46,995 nucleotides of DNA from an uncultured Veillonella sp. (GTDB lineage Bacteria; Bacillota; Negativicutes; Veillonellales; Veillonellaceae). Shown one piece after another: positions 25,330-34,101 of this stretch. A program made the translations under genes and the position numbers. Where the stretch lies: positions 1 to 46,995 of the forward strand of contig NZ_CAKQFJ010000016.1 in assembly GCF_934230905.1 (NCBI RefSeq). Reading direction: 5' to 3'. Every line of letters starts with the position of its first letter. The stretch's first letter is position 1. A model generated the notes under the pieces. The model made no database searches. It was given only the letters and a program-made list of their open reading frames with translations, and was not told the origin of the DNA.

Positions 25330-26352
25330 TTAGCAAATCTTAACTACCCAACCTTCAGGAGCTTCGATTTCGCCATGTTGGATACCAAGTAATGTATCAT
25401 ATAATTTTTTAGTAATAGGGCCCATATCATCCATACCAGCTGGAACCATAATAGAACCTTCTGGAGTATCGATTTGACCTACTGGAGAAATAACAGCCGC
25501 AGTACCGCAAAGACCGACTTCTGCAAAGTCTTTTAATTCATCTTTATGAACAGGACGATGTTCAACTTTCATACCAAGATAATGTTCTGCTACATACATT
25601 AAAGAACGACGTGTAATAGAAGGCAAAATGCTATCAGATTTAGGTGTTACCAATGCACCATCTTTAGAAATGAAGATGAAGTTAGCACCACCAGTTTCTT
25701 CTACATGAGTACGTGTAGCCGCATCAAGGTACATATTTTCAGCATAACCTTTTGCATGTGCATCAGTGATAGCATACAAGCTCATAGCATAGTTAAGACC
25801 AGCTTTGATATGACCAGTACCATGAGGAGCTGCACGATCAAAATCAGTTACACGGATTTTAATTGGTTTTGCACCACCTTTAAAATAAGGTCCTACTGGT
25901 GTAGTAAATACACGGAATTGATATTCGTCAGCTGGTTTTACACCAATAACGGAATTTGTACCCATCATATAAGGACGAATATAAAGACTTGCACCATGAC
26001 CATAAGGAGGAACAAAATCTTTATTAGCTTTTACGACTTCTTTAACAGCTTCAATGAAACGACCTTCAGGTAATGTAGGCATTACGAGACGTTCACAAGA
26101 TTGATTCAAACGTTCTGCATTAAGATCTGGACGGAAGCATACAATATGACCATCTTTAGTATAGTATGCTTTCAAACCTTCGAATACAGTTTGTGCATAT
26201 TGGAATACACCTGCACATTCATTAAGAACAACGTTAGAATCAGTAATTAATCCGCCTTCGTCCCATTTACCATCTTTATATGTAGTCAAATAACGGTAGT
26301 CGGTTTCTACATAACCAAAACCGAGATTATCCCAATCGATATTCTTGCTCAT
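25330..26352 (-). CDS. ilvE: Branched-chain amino acid aminotransferase
   Basis: A 340-aa class IV (fold-type IV) PLP enzyme that makes or breaks down leucine, isoleucine and valine by transamination with 2-oxoglutarate. The PLP lysine is in GHIKAGLNYAMSL near residue 193; VFEGLKAY near residue 55 and THVEETGGANFIF near 222 are family signatures. The ATG at 26352 has GGAGG 8 nt upstream; a start five codons earlier would overlap that site. It has its own promoter (26387-26415) and terminator. No other ilv or leu genes are in the window. Confidence 0.95.
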   Translation of the reverse strand: MSKNIDWDNLGFGYVETDYRYLTTYKDGKWDEGGLITDSNVVLNECAGVFQYAQTVFEGLKAYYTKDGHIVCFRPDLNAERLNQSCERLVMPTLPEGRFIEAVKEVVKANKDFVPPYGHGASLYIRPYMMGTNSVIGVKPADEYQFRVFTTPVGPYFKGGAKPIKIRVTDFDRAAPHGTGHIKAGLNYAMSLYAITDAHAKGYAENMYLDAATRTHVEETGGANFIFISKDGALVTPKSDSILPSITRRSLMYVAEHYLGMKVEHRPVHKDELKDFAEVGLCGTAAVISPVGQIDTPEGSIMVPAGMDDMGPITKKLYDTLLGIQHGEIEAPEGWVVKIC

Positions 26353-26386
26353 AATAATGACCTCCATGCTTATTAATATATTTATA

Positions 26387-26415
26387 ATCTTAACACTATG
26401 AACAAGTTATTTCAA
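26387..26415 (-). promoter_or_regulatory. Promoter of ilvE
   Basis: On the minus strand TTGAAA (26410-26415) and TAAGAT (26387-26392) are 17 bp apart, about 35 bp before the ATG. No attenuator or T-box fits in so short a leader. Confidence 0.6.
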
Positions 26416-26499
26416 CATATTCTATAGAGCCTATTAAGGAGATTTATATTATAATTAACTTACAATATATGTATTTCATCTCTTAAGGAGGTATCTCTC

Positions 26500-27165
26500 A
26501 TGAAAGAATCTACTAACCGTACCCTAATTACTAATCCAAAAAACATTATCTGTATCGGTTTAAACTATGCAGACCATATAGAGGAAACTAGTCTTGCTAC
26601 ACATGATTTTCCAGAAATCTTTATGAAAACATCCAATGCATTGGCGTCACATCAAGATATAGTTCCCATCCAAGATGAAAACCTTCATTATGATTACGAA
26701 GGAGAGCTCGTCATCGTTATTGGTAAGGCTGGTAAAAATATATCTCGTGAACAAGCCAAAAACCATATATTAGGCTATACCATTGGTAATGATGTATCAG
26801 CTCGGACCTTACAATTTAGAGGTACACAATGGATTCTAGGTAAATCATTAGATAACTTTGCCCCTATCGGTCCTGTTATTGTTTCACCAGATGATTTTGA
26901 TTTTGACAATGCTACCATTACCACAACAGTAAATGGTGAAGTGCGCCAACAAGCTAAATTAGAACAAATGTTATTTAAACCAGATGCAATCATAGAGTTT
27001 GTATCTCAGTATATTACACTACAAGAGGGTGATATTATCTTTACCGGTACACCTAGTGGTGTTGTACTCGGTAAAAATGAAAGCAAATATGGTTGGCTAA
27101 CATCTGGTGATACGGTGTCTATTACAATTAGTGGTATTGGTACATTAGAAAATAAATTTATATAA
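26500..27165 (+). CDS. Fumarylacetoacetate hydrolase (FAH) family protein
   Basis: A 221-aa single-domain FAH-fold protein, the size of bacterial acylpyruvases and oxaloacetate decarboxylases (FAHD1-like) rather than true FAH. Seen are CIGLNYADHIEE near residue 19, DYEGELVIVIGK with the metal Glu pair near 66-68, GNDVSARTLQF near 100, KSLDNFAPIGPV near 120 and the closing GDIIFTGTPSGV. It is expected to bind a divalent metal and split or decarboxylate a 2-oxo acid. AAGGAGG lies 8 nt before the ATG, and a strong terminator follows. Sitting beside pyruvate and oxaloacetate genes at a distance, an oxaloacetate role is possible but unproven. Confidence 0.88.
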   Translation: MKESTNRTLITNPKNIICIGLNYADHIEETSLATHDFPEIFMKTSNALASHQDIVPIQDENLHYDYEGELVIVIGKAGKNISREQAKNHILGYTIGNDVSARTLQFRGTQWILGKSLDNFAPIGPVIVSPDDFDFDNATITTTVNGEVRQQAKLEQMLFKPDAIIEFVSQYITLQEGDIIFTGTPSGVVLGKNESKYGWLTSGDTVSITISGIGTLENKFI

Positions 27166-27181
27166 CTAACTTAAAATACAA

Positions 27182-27229
27182 AAAAGAGATTACTCTAGCG
27201 TATACAATCACCCAAGAGTAATCTCTTTT
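27182..27229. terminator. Bidirectional terminator between FAH-family gene and ogt
   Basis: A perfect 15-bp stem (27182-27196 with 27215-27229) with an 18-nt loop lies between convergent genes. A and T runs flank it on both sides. Confidence 0.85.
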
Positions 27230-27283
27230 ATATTAGCTCATTATTATATTAGTTCAATGTATAATACCAATACACATAGAGTT

Positions 27284-27781
27284 CTATTTATGTTTCGATT
27301 CGAGATCTAGCAAATATTTCTTACGTTCAATACCACCTGCATATCCGGTCAATTTACCATTACTGCCAACCACACGATGACAAGGAATAATGATAGAAAT
27401 AGGATTATGACCTACGGCGCCTCCTACCGCTTGGGCAGACATCGTATCTTTTCCTTGCTGTTTTGCAATCTCTTTACCTATATCACCATAGGTAGTAGTT
27501 GCTCCATATGGAATAGTTTGTAACACGGCCCATACAGATTTACGGAATTCGGTGCCTTCTAATTTAATAGGCGGAATAATAAAAGGTTTCTTACCACTAA
27601 AGTATTGATCTAGCCACATCTTAGTCACTTCAAAAGGACCTGTTAGTTGTTCGATATATTCCGCATCATCATAAGTAGGAGCATGGCTTTCATCTACAAA
27701 AAATAAATCTGTTAAATACGTTAATGTACCAAGCATTATCATCGTTCCTAACGGACTTTCATAGGTGTATTTATAATTCAT
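27284..27781 (-). CDS. ogt: Methylated-DNA-protein-cysteine methyltransferase
   Basis: A 165-aa suicide DNA repair protein that takes the methyl group from O6-methylguanine onto a cysteine. The acceptor is Cys134 in IIPCHRVVGSNG, preceded by the helix-turn-helix segment (RKSVWAVLQTIPYGATTTYGD) and AVGGAVGHNP, and followed by TGYAGGIERKKYLL. Length and domain order fit the single-domain Ogt type without an AdaA part. It is separated from the macrodomain gene by about 100 bp. Confidence 0.95.
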   Translation of the reverse strand: MNYKYTYESPLGTMIMLGTLTYLTDLFFVDESHAPTYDDAEYIEQLTGPFEVTKMWLDQYFSGKKPFIIPPIKLEGTEFRKSVWAVLQTIPYGATTTYGDIGKEIAKQQGKDTMSAQAVGGAVGHNPISIIIPCHRVVGSNGKLTGYAGGIERKKYLLDLESKHK

Positions 27782-27883
27782 AGTACATTAACTCCTTCTT
27801 AAACTAACAAATCATTCATAACTTTTTGTATGTCATTATTAAATGATACAGTATTTTCATGAATTTCAAAAGTAGTATATTAT

Positions 27884-28663
27884 TTATCCCAATAATTTGT
27901 TGTAAATGTCATAATCTATATCCTTAAACACATTAAATACCACTTGTATTTTACTATTTGTTTCTTTTAAATATGTTCGTACCGTATCTATGGCAATCTG
28001 TGCTGCTTCTTCATTAGGGAATCTAAACTCACCAGTAGAAATACAACAGAATGCAATGGAGTGTAAGTTATAAGCATTAGCTAACTTTAAACAGGATTCA
28101 TAGCAAGAAGCTAATTCAATTCTTTCCTTATCTGTTACACTTTCATAAATAATAGGACCTACCGTATGAAGTACATGCTTTGCGGGCAAATTATACCCAT
28201 AGGTCATACGAGCTACACCTGTTTCCTCTGGCATGTCTAAATACTCTATCATTCTTTCACATTCCATACGAAGTTCAATACCTGCAAAGGTGTGAATGGC
28301 ATTATCGATACATTTATGATTTGGAGCAAAACATCCTAATAATTGATTATTGGCTGCATTTACAATAGCGTCTACAGATAATCGAGTAATGTCTCCTTGC
28401 CACAGATAAATCTGAGTCTCTCGCTCTTCCATATCATTAATGGTTACGATGCCCTTTTCATGGGCCAATATATTTAAATATTCAGCCTCTATCTTCATCC
28501 ATTCAAGAGGCATTCCACCAGCAGGTCGAATATTACATAAAGATCTAAAGAGAGTAAATTGCTCTTCTTCATTCATAGGGATATCTATATGTTCGTTGTG
28601 CTTCTCATTGTATTCTGCTACTAAGCCTTCAACCAAATAGCGTAACCGTTTTTGCTGTGTCAT
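27884..28663 (-). CDS. Zinc-containing macrodomain protein-ADP-ribose hydrolase
   Basis: A 259-aa protein. The macrodomain starts near residue 84 (IYLWQGDITRL; VDAIVNAANNQLLGC) after an 80-residue helical N-terminal part. The zinc ligands of the Zn-macro subclass are visible as Cys111, His116 and Cys118 in GCFAPNHKC. Family members in Streptococcus and Staphylococcus remove ADP-ribose from proteins and often sit with a sirtuin (SirTM) and lipoate genes. Here no such partner is adjacent, so it may reverse another ADP-ribosylation or toxin activity. AAAGGAG precedes the ATG. Confidence 0.9.
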   Translation of the reverse strand: MTQQKRLRYLVEGLVAEYNEKHNEHIDIPMNEEEQFTLFRSLCNIRPAGGMPLEWMKIEAEYLNILAHEKGIVTINDMEERETQIYLWQGDITRLSVDAIVNAANNQLLGCFAPNHKCIDNAIHTFAGIELRMECERMIEYLDMPEETGVARMTYGYNLPAKHVLHTVGPIIYESVTDKERIELASCYESCLKLANAYNLHSIAFCCISTGEFRFPNEEAAQIAIDTVRTYLKETNSKIQVVFNVFKDIDYDIYNKLLG

Positions 28664-28714
28664 ATGTAACTCCTTTTAGTATAGACTATACGTTCACCTA
28701 TTATATAAGAAAAA

Positions 28715-28748
28715 ACTGCTAGCACATACATATGCATATGCTAGCAGT
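28715..28748 (-). terminator. Terminator after the ABM-like gene
   Basis: A 10-bp perfect stem actgctagca/tgctagcagt, with a partly self-complementary 14-nt loop, is followed by TTTTTTCTT on the minus strand. Confidence 0.85.
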
Positions 28749-28776
28749 AACTTTACTGTTTATAATATATCAAAAG

Positions 28777-29544
28777 TTATGGTCTTACAAAATCTTGACC
28801 ACCATGATTGACCAAAATATCCCCATCTAATACTTTTGTGGTAACGTTTTGTAGGTTACCTTGAATTTGGCTCATCATGAAACGATATCCTGGACTATTT
28901 ACATGTTTATTGAAAGCTGATTCATCGCTATAAATTTGAATTACATACCAGTGAGTCTTATTATTTCTTTCACGTAATACATAACCTGCCTTATAACCCG
29001 CATCATCACGAACAGCACGTTCAATATCTAGTTGATATTGTTTTTGTACTGTATCAACTTCATTACCATCTACAGTAAATTCTGTTAAGGTCACAACGGA
29101 GTTACCGTCATTAATCATAGACAGACCATCTTTTTTCTCAATTAACAATAAAGGCTGTACATCATATAGTTTACGATTTGTCAGTTTAGAGCCTACTTCA
29201 TTAATATAATTTTGAAAATGCTCAGATTTACGATGTGTTTCTAAGGCAGCCGTATCTTTATAAACCTCTACTACATACGATTCAGATGGATTTCCTTTCA
29301 CATGAGCTACATTCATAGATAATGTATTAGGCTCCTTAGCCATAGAGGCTGTTAAATTCTGAACACCTGCAGTATTATACACACCTTGTAATTCGTTCGG
29401 TACTTGGAAACGATACAAACCTACAATAGGGGCTGTATCTACTTGTTCTTGTTTATCAAATGTGAATGCTGCTAACGATGTACTCACACCCAATATGGCA
29501 ATAGCAGAAGTTAGCAAAATTCGTTTTATATATCGCTTACTCAT
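28777..29544 (-). CDS. Exported protein with two ABM-like (antibiotic biosynthesis monooxygenase) domains
   Basis: A 255-aa protein with a clear signal peptide (MSKRYIKRILL, then a hydrophobic core ending STSLA-A near residue 25), so it should be in the periplasm or outside. Two dimeric alpha/beta-barrel repeats are suggested: ESYVVEVYKDTAALETHRKS...HFQNYI near residues 80-115 and HWYVIQIYSDESAFNKHVNS near 197-216. ABM proteins include quinol monooxygenases and IsdG-type haem oxygenases, which have this fold without a bound cofactor of their own; the substrate here is unknown. The ATG at 29544 has AAAGGAG upstream. It follows the radical SAM gene by only 11 bp, so the two are probably one operon. 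Confidence 0.7.
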   Translation of the reverse strand: MSKRYIKRILLTSAIAILGVSTSLAAFTFDKQEQVDTAPIVGLYRFQVPNELQGVYNTAGVQNLTASMAKEPNTLSMNVAHVKGNPSESYVVEVYKDTAALETHRKSEHFQNYINEVGSKLTNRKLYDVQPLLLIEKKDGLSMINDGNSVVTLTEFTVDGNEVDTVQKQYQLDIERAVRDDAGYKAGYVLRERNNKTHWYVIQIYSDESAFNKHVNSPGYRFMMSQIQGNLQNVTTKVLDGDILVNHGGQDFVRP

Positions 29545-29555
29545 TAGTGACTCCT

Positions 29556-30896
29556 TTACATATATCTTGATAATTTCTCGGCCCACAAACCAATACGTTT
29601 ATAAGTTAAAAGTTCACATACTTTTGATGTATAATGGCCAAATCTACGATAAAAGAAATTAAAGGTTAAATAGGCTGGTATCGTTCTGATAGTCTTAGGC
29701 ATACGACGGAATATATTTCTTATGGAATATAACTCTTGATATATCCAAAGATATCCTTCTTCTAATTCCTCTTTAGACATACCAAGTGGCATTACAACTA
29801 CGTGAGACGTATTGTATTTAGATAAATCATGATCAAAAATTCTATTTTGTTCTTCCATTCTTTTGTAAAATTCAGTTCCAGGATACGGTGTAACTATATG
29901 TGATGTAATAGTATCAATTTTCTGGCTAATAATCCAATCTAATGTATTTTTAAATGTCTCTGGCGTGTCTCCATCTAGACCAAATACAAAGCTAGCATTG
30001 ACCATAATGCCACGCTTATGTAATTCACTAATAAGTCTTTCAAACTCTTCACGATTGTTTTGCATTTTATGAACACTAGATAAAGACTGAGGACTGATAC
30101 TTTCAAAACCAATAAATAAACTCTGACAACCAGTTTCTTTCATCAAATCCATTAATTCAGGGTATTGTCCTATTTTCATAGTAACCGCTGCATTCCAGTT
30201 TAATTTTAAAGGTTTAATACGCTCTAAAAACTGTTTAGTCCAAGAAATATTACCAATAAAATTATCATCAATAAACATAATATGCTTTGTGCCTAAACTT
30301 TTAATATCTGCTAACACATCATCTATATTACGATTTATATATTGATGAGTTCCAGAACTATTATAGCAAAAATCGCATGTATGAGGGCAACTGCGACTTG
30401 TAGAAACAATGTTATACCATAAATAATCAGTCTTATCTATCATGTCATATGCAGGCGCTACGATATCATCCCCAGATGTTAAAGGCTTAGATACATATTC
30501 AGATTGTAATCTATTATGTTTCATGTCCTCTATAATTTGAGGCCATGTATTTTCTGCAAAACCAATACATAAGCTATCAAATGCATCCTTTGGCACAGAA
30601 CTAGATGCAGTTGTAATATGTATACCACCAGCAATAACCTTAACACCTTTTTGTCTATATATAGATGCAATTTCAATAGCTCTAGGTAAAACATCTACAG
30701 TAACTGCTATGCCTACCAAGTCAGGCATATCATCAACATCAATGGGTCTAATATTTTCATTTTCAATTGTAACTTCACAATCATGTCGAATAATATTAGC
30801 CACTGTCAACAAACCTAAATGAGGGGACATGCGTATTTTTAAATCTGTATCCATAGGACGTTTTAACATACGCGGTTGAATCAATTTAACTTTCAT
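29556..30896 (-). CDS. Radical SAM protein with cobalamin-binding-like N-terminus
   Basis: A 446-aa class B-like radical SAM enzyme. The 4Fe-4S cysteines are Cys170, Cys174 and Cys177 in CPHTCDFC. The N-terminal 150 residues have the B12-binding Rossmann pattern (DLVGIAVTVDVLPRAIEIA, then GVKVIAGGIHITT) but lack the DxHxxG histidine, so any cobalamin would be bound without that ligand or not at all. FIDDNFIGN and GFESISPQSL belong to the radical SAM barrel. The C-terminal 60 residues are basic and hydrophobic. Members typically methylate or rearrange lipids, hopanoids or cofactors; the substrate is unknown. Its partner is the exported ABM-like protein. Confidence 0.85.
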   Translation of the reverse strand: MKVKLIQPRMLKRPMDTDLKIRMSPHLGLLTVANIIRHDCEVTIENENIRPIDVDDMPDLVGIAVTVDVLPRAIEIASIYRQKGVKVIAGGIHITTASSSVPKDAFDSLCIGFAENTWPQIIEDMKHNRLQSEYVSKPLTSGDDIVAPAYDMIDKTDYLWYNIVSTSRSCPHTCDFCYNSSGTHQYINRNIDDVLADIKSLGTKHIMFIDDNFIGNISWTKQFLERIKPLKLNWNAAVTMKIGQYPELMDLMKETGCQSLFIGFESISPQSLSSVHKMQNNREEFERLISELHKRGIMVNASFVFGLDGDTPETFKNTLDWIISQKIDTITSHIVTPYPGTEFYKRMEEQNRIFDHDLSKYNTSHVVVMPLGMSKEELEEGYLWIYQELYSIRNIFRRMPKTIRTIPAYLTFNFFYRRFGHYTSKVCELLTYKRIGLWAEKLSRYM

Positions 30897-30917
30897 GTAA
30901 AACCTCTTATGTTACAT

Positions 30918-31403
30918 CTATATTGTTATATATTCAATTATTGTACCATGCTCCTCTATAAGCTTAACAAGATCTCTTCCCTGTAGCCATACAGTTGCAT
31001 CATTTTGATTGGGATGGATACCAATTAAATTATCCTTATAATCCGCATCAATGTAGTAATGTACTTTACGCTCCTCATCGTGGAGTAAGCAGAATGGTGA
31101 TACATGACCTGGTTTAATCTTCAAAATCTCCCATAACTCTTCTTCAGAACCAAAGGAAATCTTTTTAAGATTGTGGTCCTTACGGAATTGTTTTAAATCA
31201 ACACGCTTTGAACCACGTACAGTAATTAAATAGTAATGCTCCCTCTTATGGTCTCGGATAAATAAATTCTTCGCATCCCATTCTGGATATGGCAGTTCTA
31301 CATCTGGTTTATCGTCCATACTAAATAGCGGTGCGTGATCCGTAATTTCAAAATCAATATGATGGTCATGCAAACAATCATATACGCCTTGTTTATCTAA
31401 CAT
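30918..31403 (-). CDS. YbaK/ProX-type aminoacyl-tRNA deacylase
   Basis: A 161-aa free-standing editing domain related to the insertion domain of prolyl-tRNA synthetase. ProX-like proteins hydrolyse Ala-tRNA(Pro); YbaK members act on Cys-tRNA(Pro). The N-terminus (DCLHDHHIDFEITDHAPLFS), KNLFIRDHKREHYYLITVRG near residue 45 and GHVSPFCLL near residue 98 fit the PrdX/ProX subgroup. AGAGG precedes the ATG. It marks the end of the core genes before the accessory cluster; an imperfect hairpin at about 31423-31456 separates the two. Confidence 0.85.
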   Translation of the reverse strand: MLDKQGVYDCLHDHHIDFEITDHAPLFSMDDKPDVELPYPEWDAKNLFIRDHKREHYYLITVRGSKRVDLKQFRKDHNLKKISFGSEEELWEILKIKPGHVSPFCLLHDEERKVHYYIDADYKDNLIGIHPNQNDATVWLQGRDLVKLIEEHGTIIEYITI

Positions 31404-31464
31404 GTAATACCTCTAACACATATAATGTAAGTGAAAGTAGCTTTTATATGCTATATCACTACAT

Positions 31465-32487
31465 TTATTCTGGAACCTTATAGGTCCCATCAAATACAAA
31501 TAATTCAGGATGTTCATGTACGAATGTATCTTCATAGATTCCATCATATTCATACACTACATCATCTTTTTTATCGAGGAAATCAAACAATTCATCCTCA
31601 TTGTCCCAATCTTTTAGAATGTTCCATCGTTCTTCCCTATCAAATGGAACTGAGCCACCAAAGTAATCGATGACGGATTGCAAATTATCCGCTAGTATAT
31701 CCATCTTAAATAGTCGTAAACCTTCTAGAGCATCTTCCCATACAATACCGGTAGAGTTATAGAAGAATTGGTGATGACCACCATTATTAACCTCTGCGAA
31801 GTACCAAGATATAGCATTAAGGTATCTTTGCTCTAAAGTAAAACCCTTTGCAGATTCTATATAATCATCATATGATCCATATATATTGATAGTCCAATAC
31901 ATAGGCTCATTAATGGTCCACACATCGTCTGTAGCCATGATTTCCTCAACCGTAATGGTGCGATGACGAGGTACACCTTTACGTTTCTTCTTTTTCTTTG
32001 CTACATATTCATTATAAGCAGAACACAATTCAGGATAATCAGCTTCACATCTTTCAAAATCCATTTGCGAATAGCACATATCAATGACTTCAAAGCAGTA
32101 GGATTTTATATCATCTAGTTTCGCTTCCGTAGCTAAACGTACACCTTGATCTACTAACCTCAGCATCTGTTGCATAGTATCCGATGTGTATGCTTCATTA
32201 TTATCCAAAACAATAGCTCCATACGCATAGGCACAGCGATAATACCACACCGCATCACGATACTCTTCATCAATAGATTCTAATACCTTAATTGCCTCTT
32301 TTTCATTGCTATTATTGTTATAAGCTCGACCAAGCTCACCTAACAGAGGTACAGATAAGTTTTCTATACCTACACCATTTAATACATCAATAATAGTTTC
32401 TACTTTACCCGTATCATTAAGATCTTTTATGGTTTGTAATTGCTCCGCATCAGAAAGTGCTTTAAATTGTTCAACTGTTAATGCCAT
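31465..32487 (-). CDS. Helical-repeat + DUF4375 (DMP19-like) protein, immunity-like
   Basis: A 340-aa acidic cytosolic protein in two parts. Residues 1 to about 165 form a TPR-like helical module (LSDAEQLQTIKDL; LGELGRAYNNN; WYYRCAYAYGA). Residues from about 195 look like DUF4375/DMP19, with AISWYFAEVNNGGHHQFFYN as the telling stretch and an acidic C-terminus. A lysine-rich linker (KKKKKRKG) joins them. DUF4375 proteins occur among immunity genes of polymorphic toxin systems. The first half is clearly homologous to the middle of the next gene upstream (32544-34058). The ATG at 32487 is preferred; the earlier start adds six residues. It is the last gene of the cluster. Confidence 0.75.
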   Translation of the reverse strand: MALTVEQFKALSDAEQLQTIKDLNDTGKVETIIDVLNGVGIENLSVPLLGELGRAYNNNSNEKEAIKVLESIDEEYRDAVWYYRCAYAYGAIVLDNNEAYTSDTMQQMLRLVDQGVRLATEAKLDDIKSYCFEVIDMCYSQMDFERCEADYPELCSAYNEYVAKKKKKRKGVPRHRTITVEEIMATDDVWTINEPMYWTINIYGSYDDYIESAKGFTLEQRYLNAISWYFAEVNNGGHHQFFYNSTGIVWEDALEGLRLFKMDILADNLQSVIDYFGGSVPFDREERWNILKDWDNEDELFDFLDKKDDVVYEYDGIYEDTFVHEHPELFVFDGTYKVPE

Positions 32488-32543
32488 TATGTCACATCCT
32501 GTCATATTACATATATAGTCTTATTGTTAACATTATCTAGAAG

Positions 32544-34058
32544 CTAGCTACCACAAACAATATAGAATACTGGTATACCGTCTTCATTATCTATTAGACC
32601 ATATCCTTCACATTCATGGCCTTCGTATTCAATACCTTCAAAGAATACGTGATCGCCTAATTCTTTATTAGCCATCAAATTGTGCAATTTAAAGAGCAAC
32701 TCTTCTCTAGTAAAATATGTACCATTATCCGCTACAAGATGAGCCATAATTTCTACCTGCCACATGCCATCTTCTTTATCTTCTTCGCGTAACTCCTCAT
32801 CGGTTACACGTTCATTGTCAAAGAGTTGGTCTTTACTTTCAATCCAAGCTTCATAGGTTACTAAAATTTCAGGTTCTTCTAATATATCGTCGTCATCTGC
32901 TTGATCATTATCTACATATTTCTTTACATTTTCATTGTATTCTTTGGAAAACTCTTCTCTACTATATGTATGTTTATTAAATACCCAATGTACTACATCA
33001 TATGTAGGATAGTTATCCTCTTCGTATTCATTAGCGTCTTCAATATGGTTATCTTCTGTAGTCTTTTTACTATTTTTATTATCAAATACATTCTTAATGG
33101 TTTCAAATATCACAGGATAATCCTCCTTGTACTCTTTTGGCTTGATTTGAGTTAATAGGTATTTTACAACTTCACAACACCAGCCAAGTTGTTTATCTAA
33201 CCCGGCTTCTTTCGTCATTTTTATGCCCGTTTCTATTAACTGTAATGCATTCTGTACATGTTCAGATTCGTAGCTTTCACCAATAGCTAACATCCCATGA
33301 GCATAACCACAACGATAATACCAAGACCAATCGCGATGTGCCTCGTCGATACGTTCAAATAAATCGATAGCCTCAGCCGCCCGGCCATTATTGTTATACA
33401 TACGTCCTAAGGTGCTTAATAGTATAGGAGACAAATTATCGATGCCCATATTAGTTAACAGTTCCATCGCACGCTTACTATCGATGCCCTCTTGTTCATT
33501 AAGGAACTTAACCTTTTCCACATCACTTAATAATTGAAACTCTTCATCCGTAATTTCTTCTATACTGATATATAAATTCTTAATAAAGTCACCAAAGTTA
33601 TCGGCTAACGGAGTTATTGAGTAATCACATTCTTGGTCTACCCGTACTACCTTAGGCTCACCGGTAGGACCACACTCACGATAATCGAGGAAAATCATGT
33701 CGTGACCACCAGAAATCGTATCGGCTACAACGACACCGATAGGGGGATATTTTACTTTTGAAATCCAAAACTCATTTCCCATCTTACCTAAAAGAGAGTA
33801 TTTTTTATCTCTATCGATGCCATATATTCCTGTTATATATACACAATCGTCATCATCGTTAATAAAACAATTTTTCTTTACTACACCACCATTATGGTTT
33901 TTAAGTAGCTCAATATATGCAGCAGTCAATGTATAACCTAGATTTGCTTCAGCTGCTTTAATATCCTTATCAGTAACCGGTTTACCAATATAGGATTCAA
34001 ACGCATAGTCAACATCATTCCAAAATCCGGTCCAATCAAAGTCTTTTAGATTACTCAT
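32544..34058 (-). CDS. SUKH (SMI1/KNR4) + helical-repeat protein, immunity-like
   Basis: A 504-aa acidic protein in three parts. Residues 1 to about 165 are a SMI1/KNR4 (SUKH) domain: IGKPVTDKDIKAAEANLGYT, AYIELLKNHNGG and ISGGHDMIFLDYRECGPTGEP. Residues about 168-325 repeat the helical module of the 31465-32487 gene (LLSTLGRMYNNNGRAAEAIDLF; WYYRCGYAHG). After a low-complexity acidic linker, residues 350-504 form an unrecognised C-terminal domain ending in a strand-rich segment. SUKH proteins are a main class of immunity proteins against secreted nuclease and other toxins. It sits 43 bp from a membrane-protein gene upstream. Confidence 0.8.
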   Translation of the reverse strand: MSNLKDFDWTGFWNDVDYAFESYIGKPVTDKDIKAAEANLGYTLTAAYIELLKNHNGGVVKKNCFINDDDDCVYITGIYGIDRDKKYSLLGKMGNEFWISKVKYPPIGVVVADTISGGHDMIFLDYRECGPTGEPKVVRVDQECDYSITPLADNFGDFIKNLYISIEEITDEEFQLLSDVEKVKFLNEQEGIDSKRAMELLTNMGIDNLSPILLSTLGRMYNNNGRAAEAIDLFERIDEAHRDWSWYYRCGYAHGMLAIGESYESEHVQNALQLIETGIKMTKEAGLDKQLGWCCEVVKYLLTQIKPKEYKEDYPVIFETIKNVFDNKNSKKTTEDNHIEDANEYEEDNYPTYDVVHWVFNKHTYSREEFSKEYNENVKKYVDNDQADDDDILEEPEILVTYEAWIESKDQLFDNERVTDEELREEDKEDGMWQVEIMAHLVADNGTYFTREELLFKLHNLMANKELGDHVFFEGIEYEGHECEGYGLIDNEDGIPVFYIVCGS

Positions 34059-34101
34059 AATACTCTCTCCTAATTTAAACCGATATAATCTAAATGTTTA
34101 A

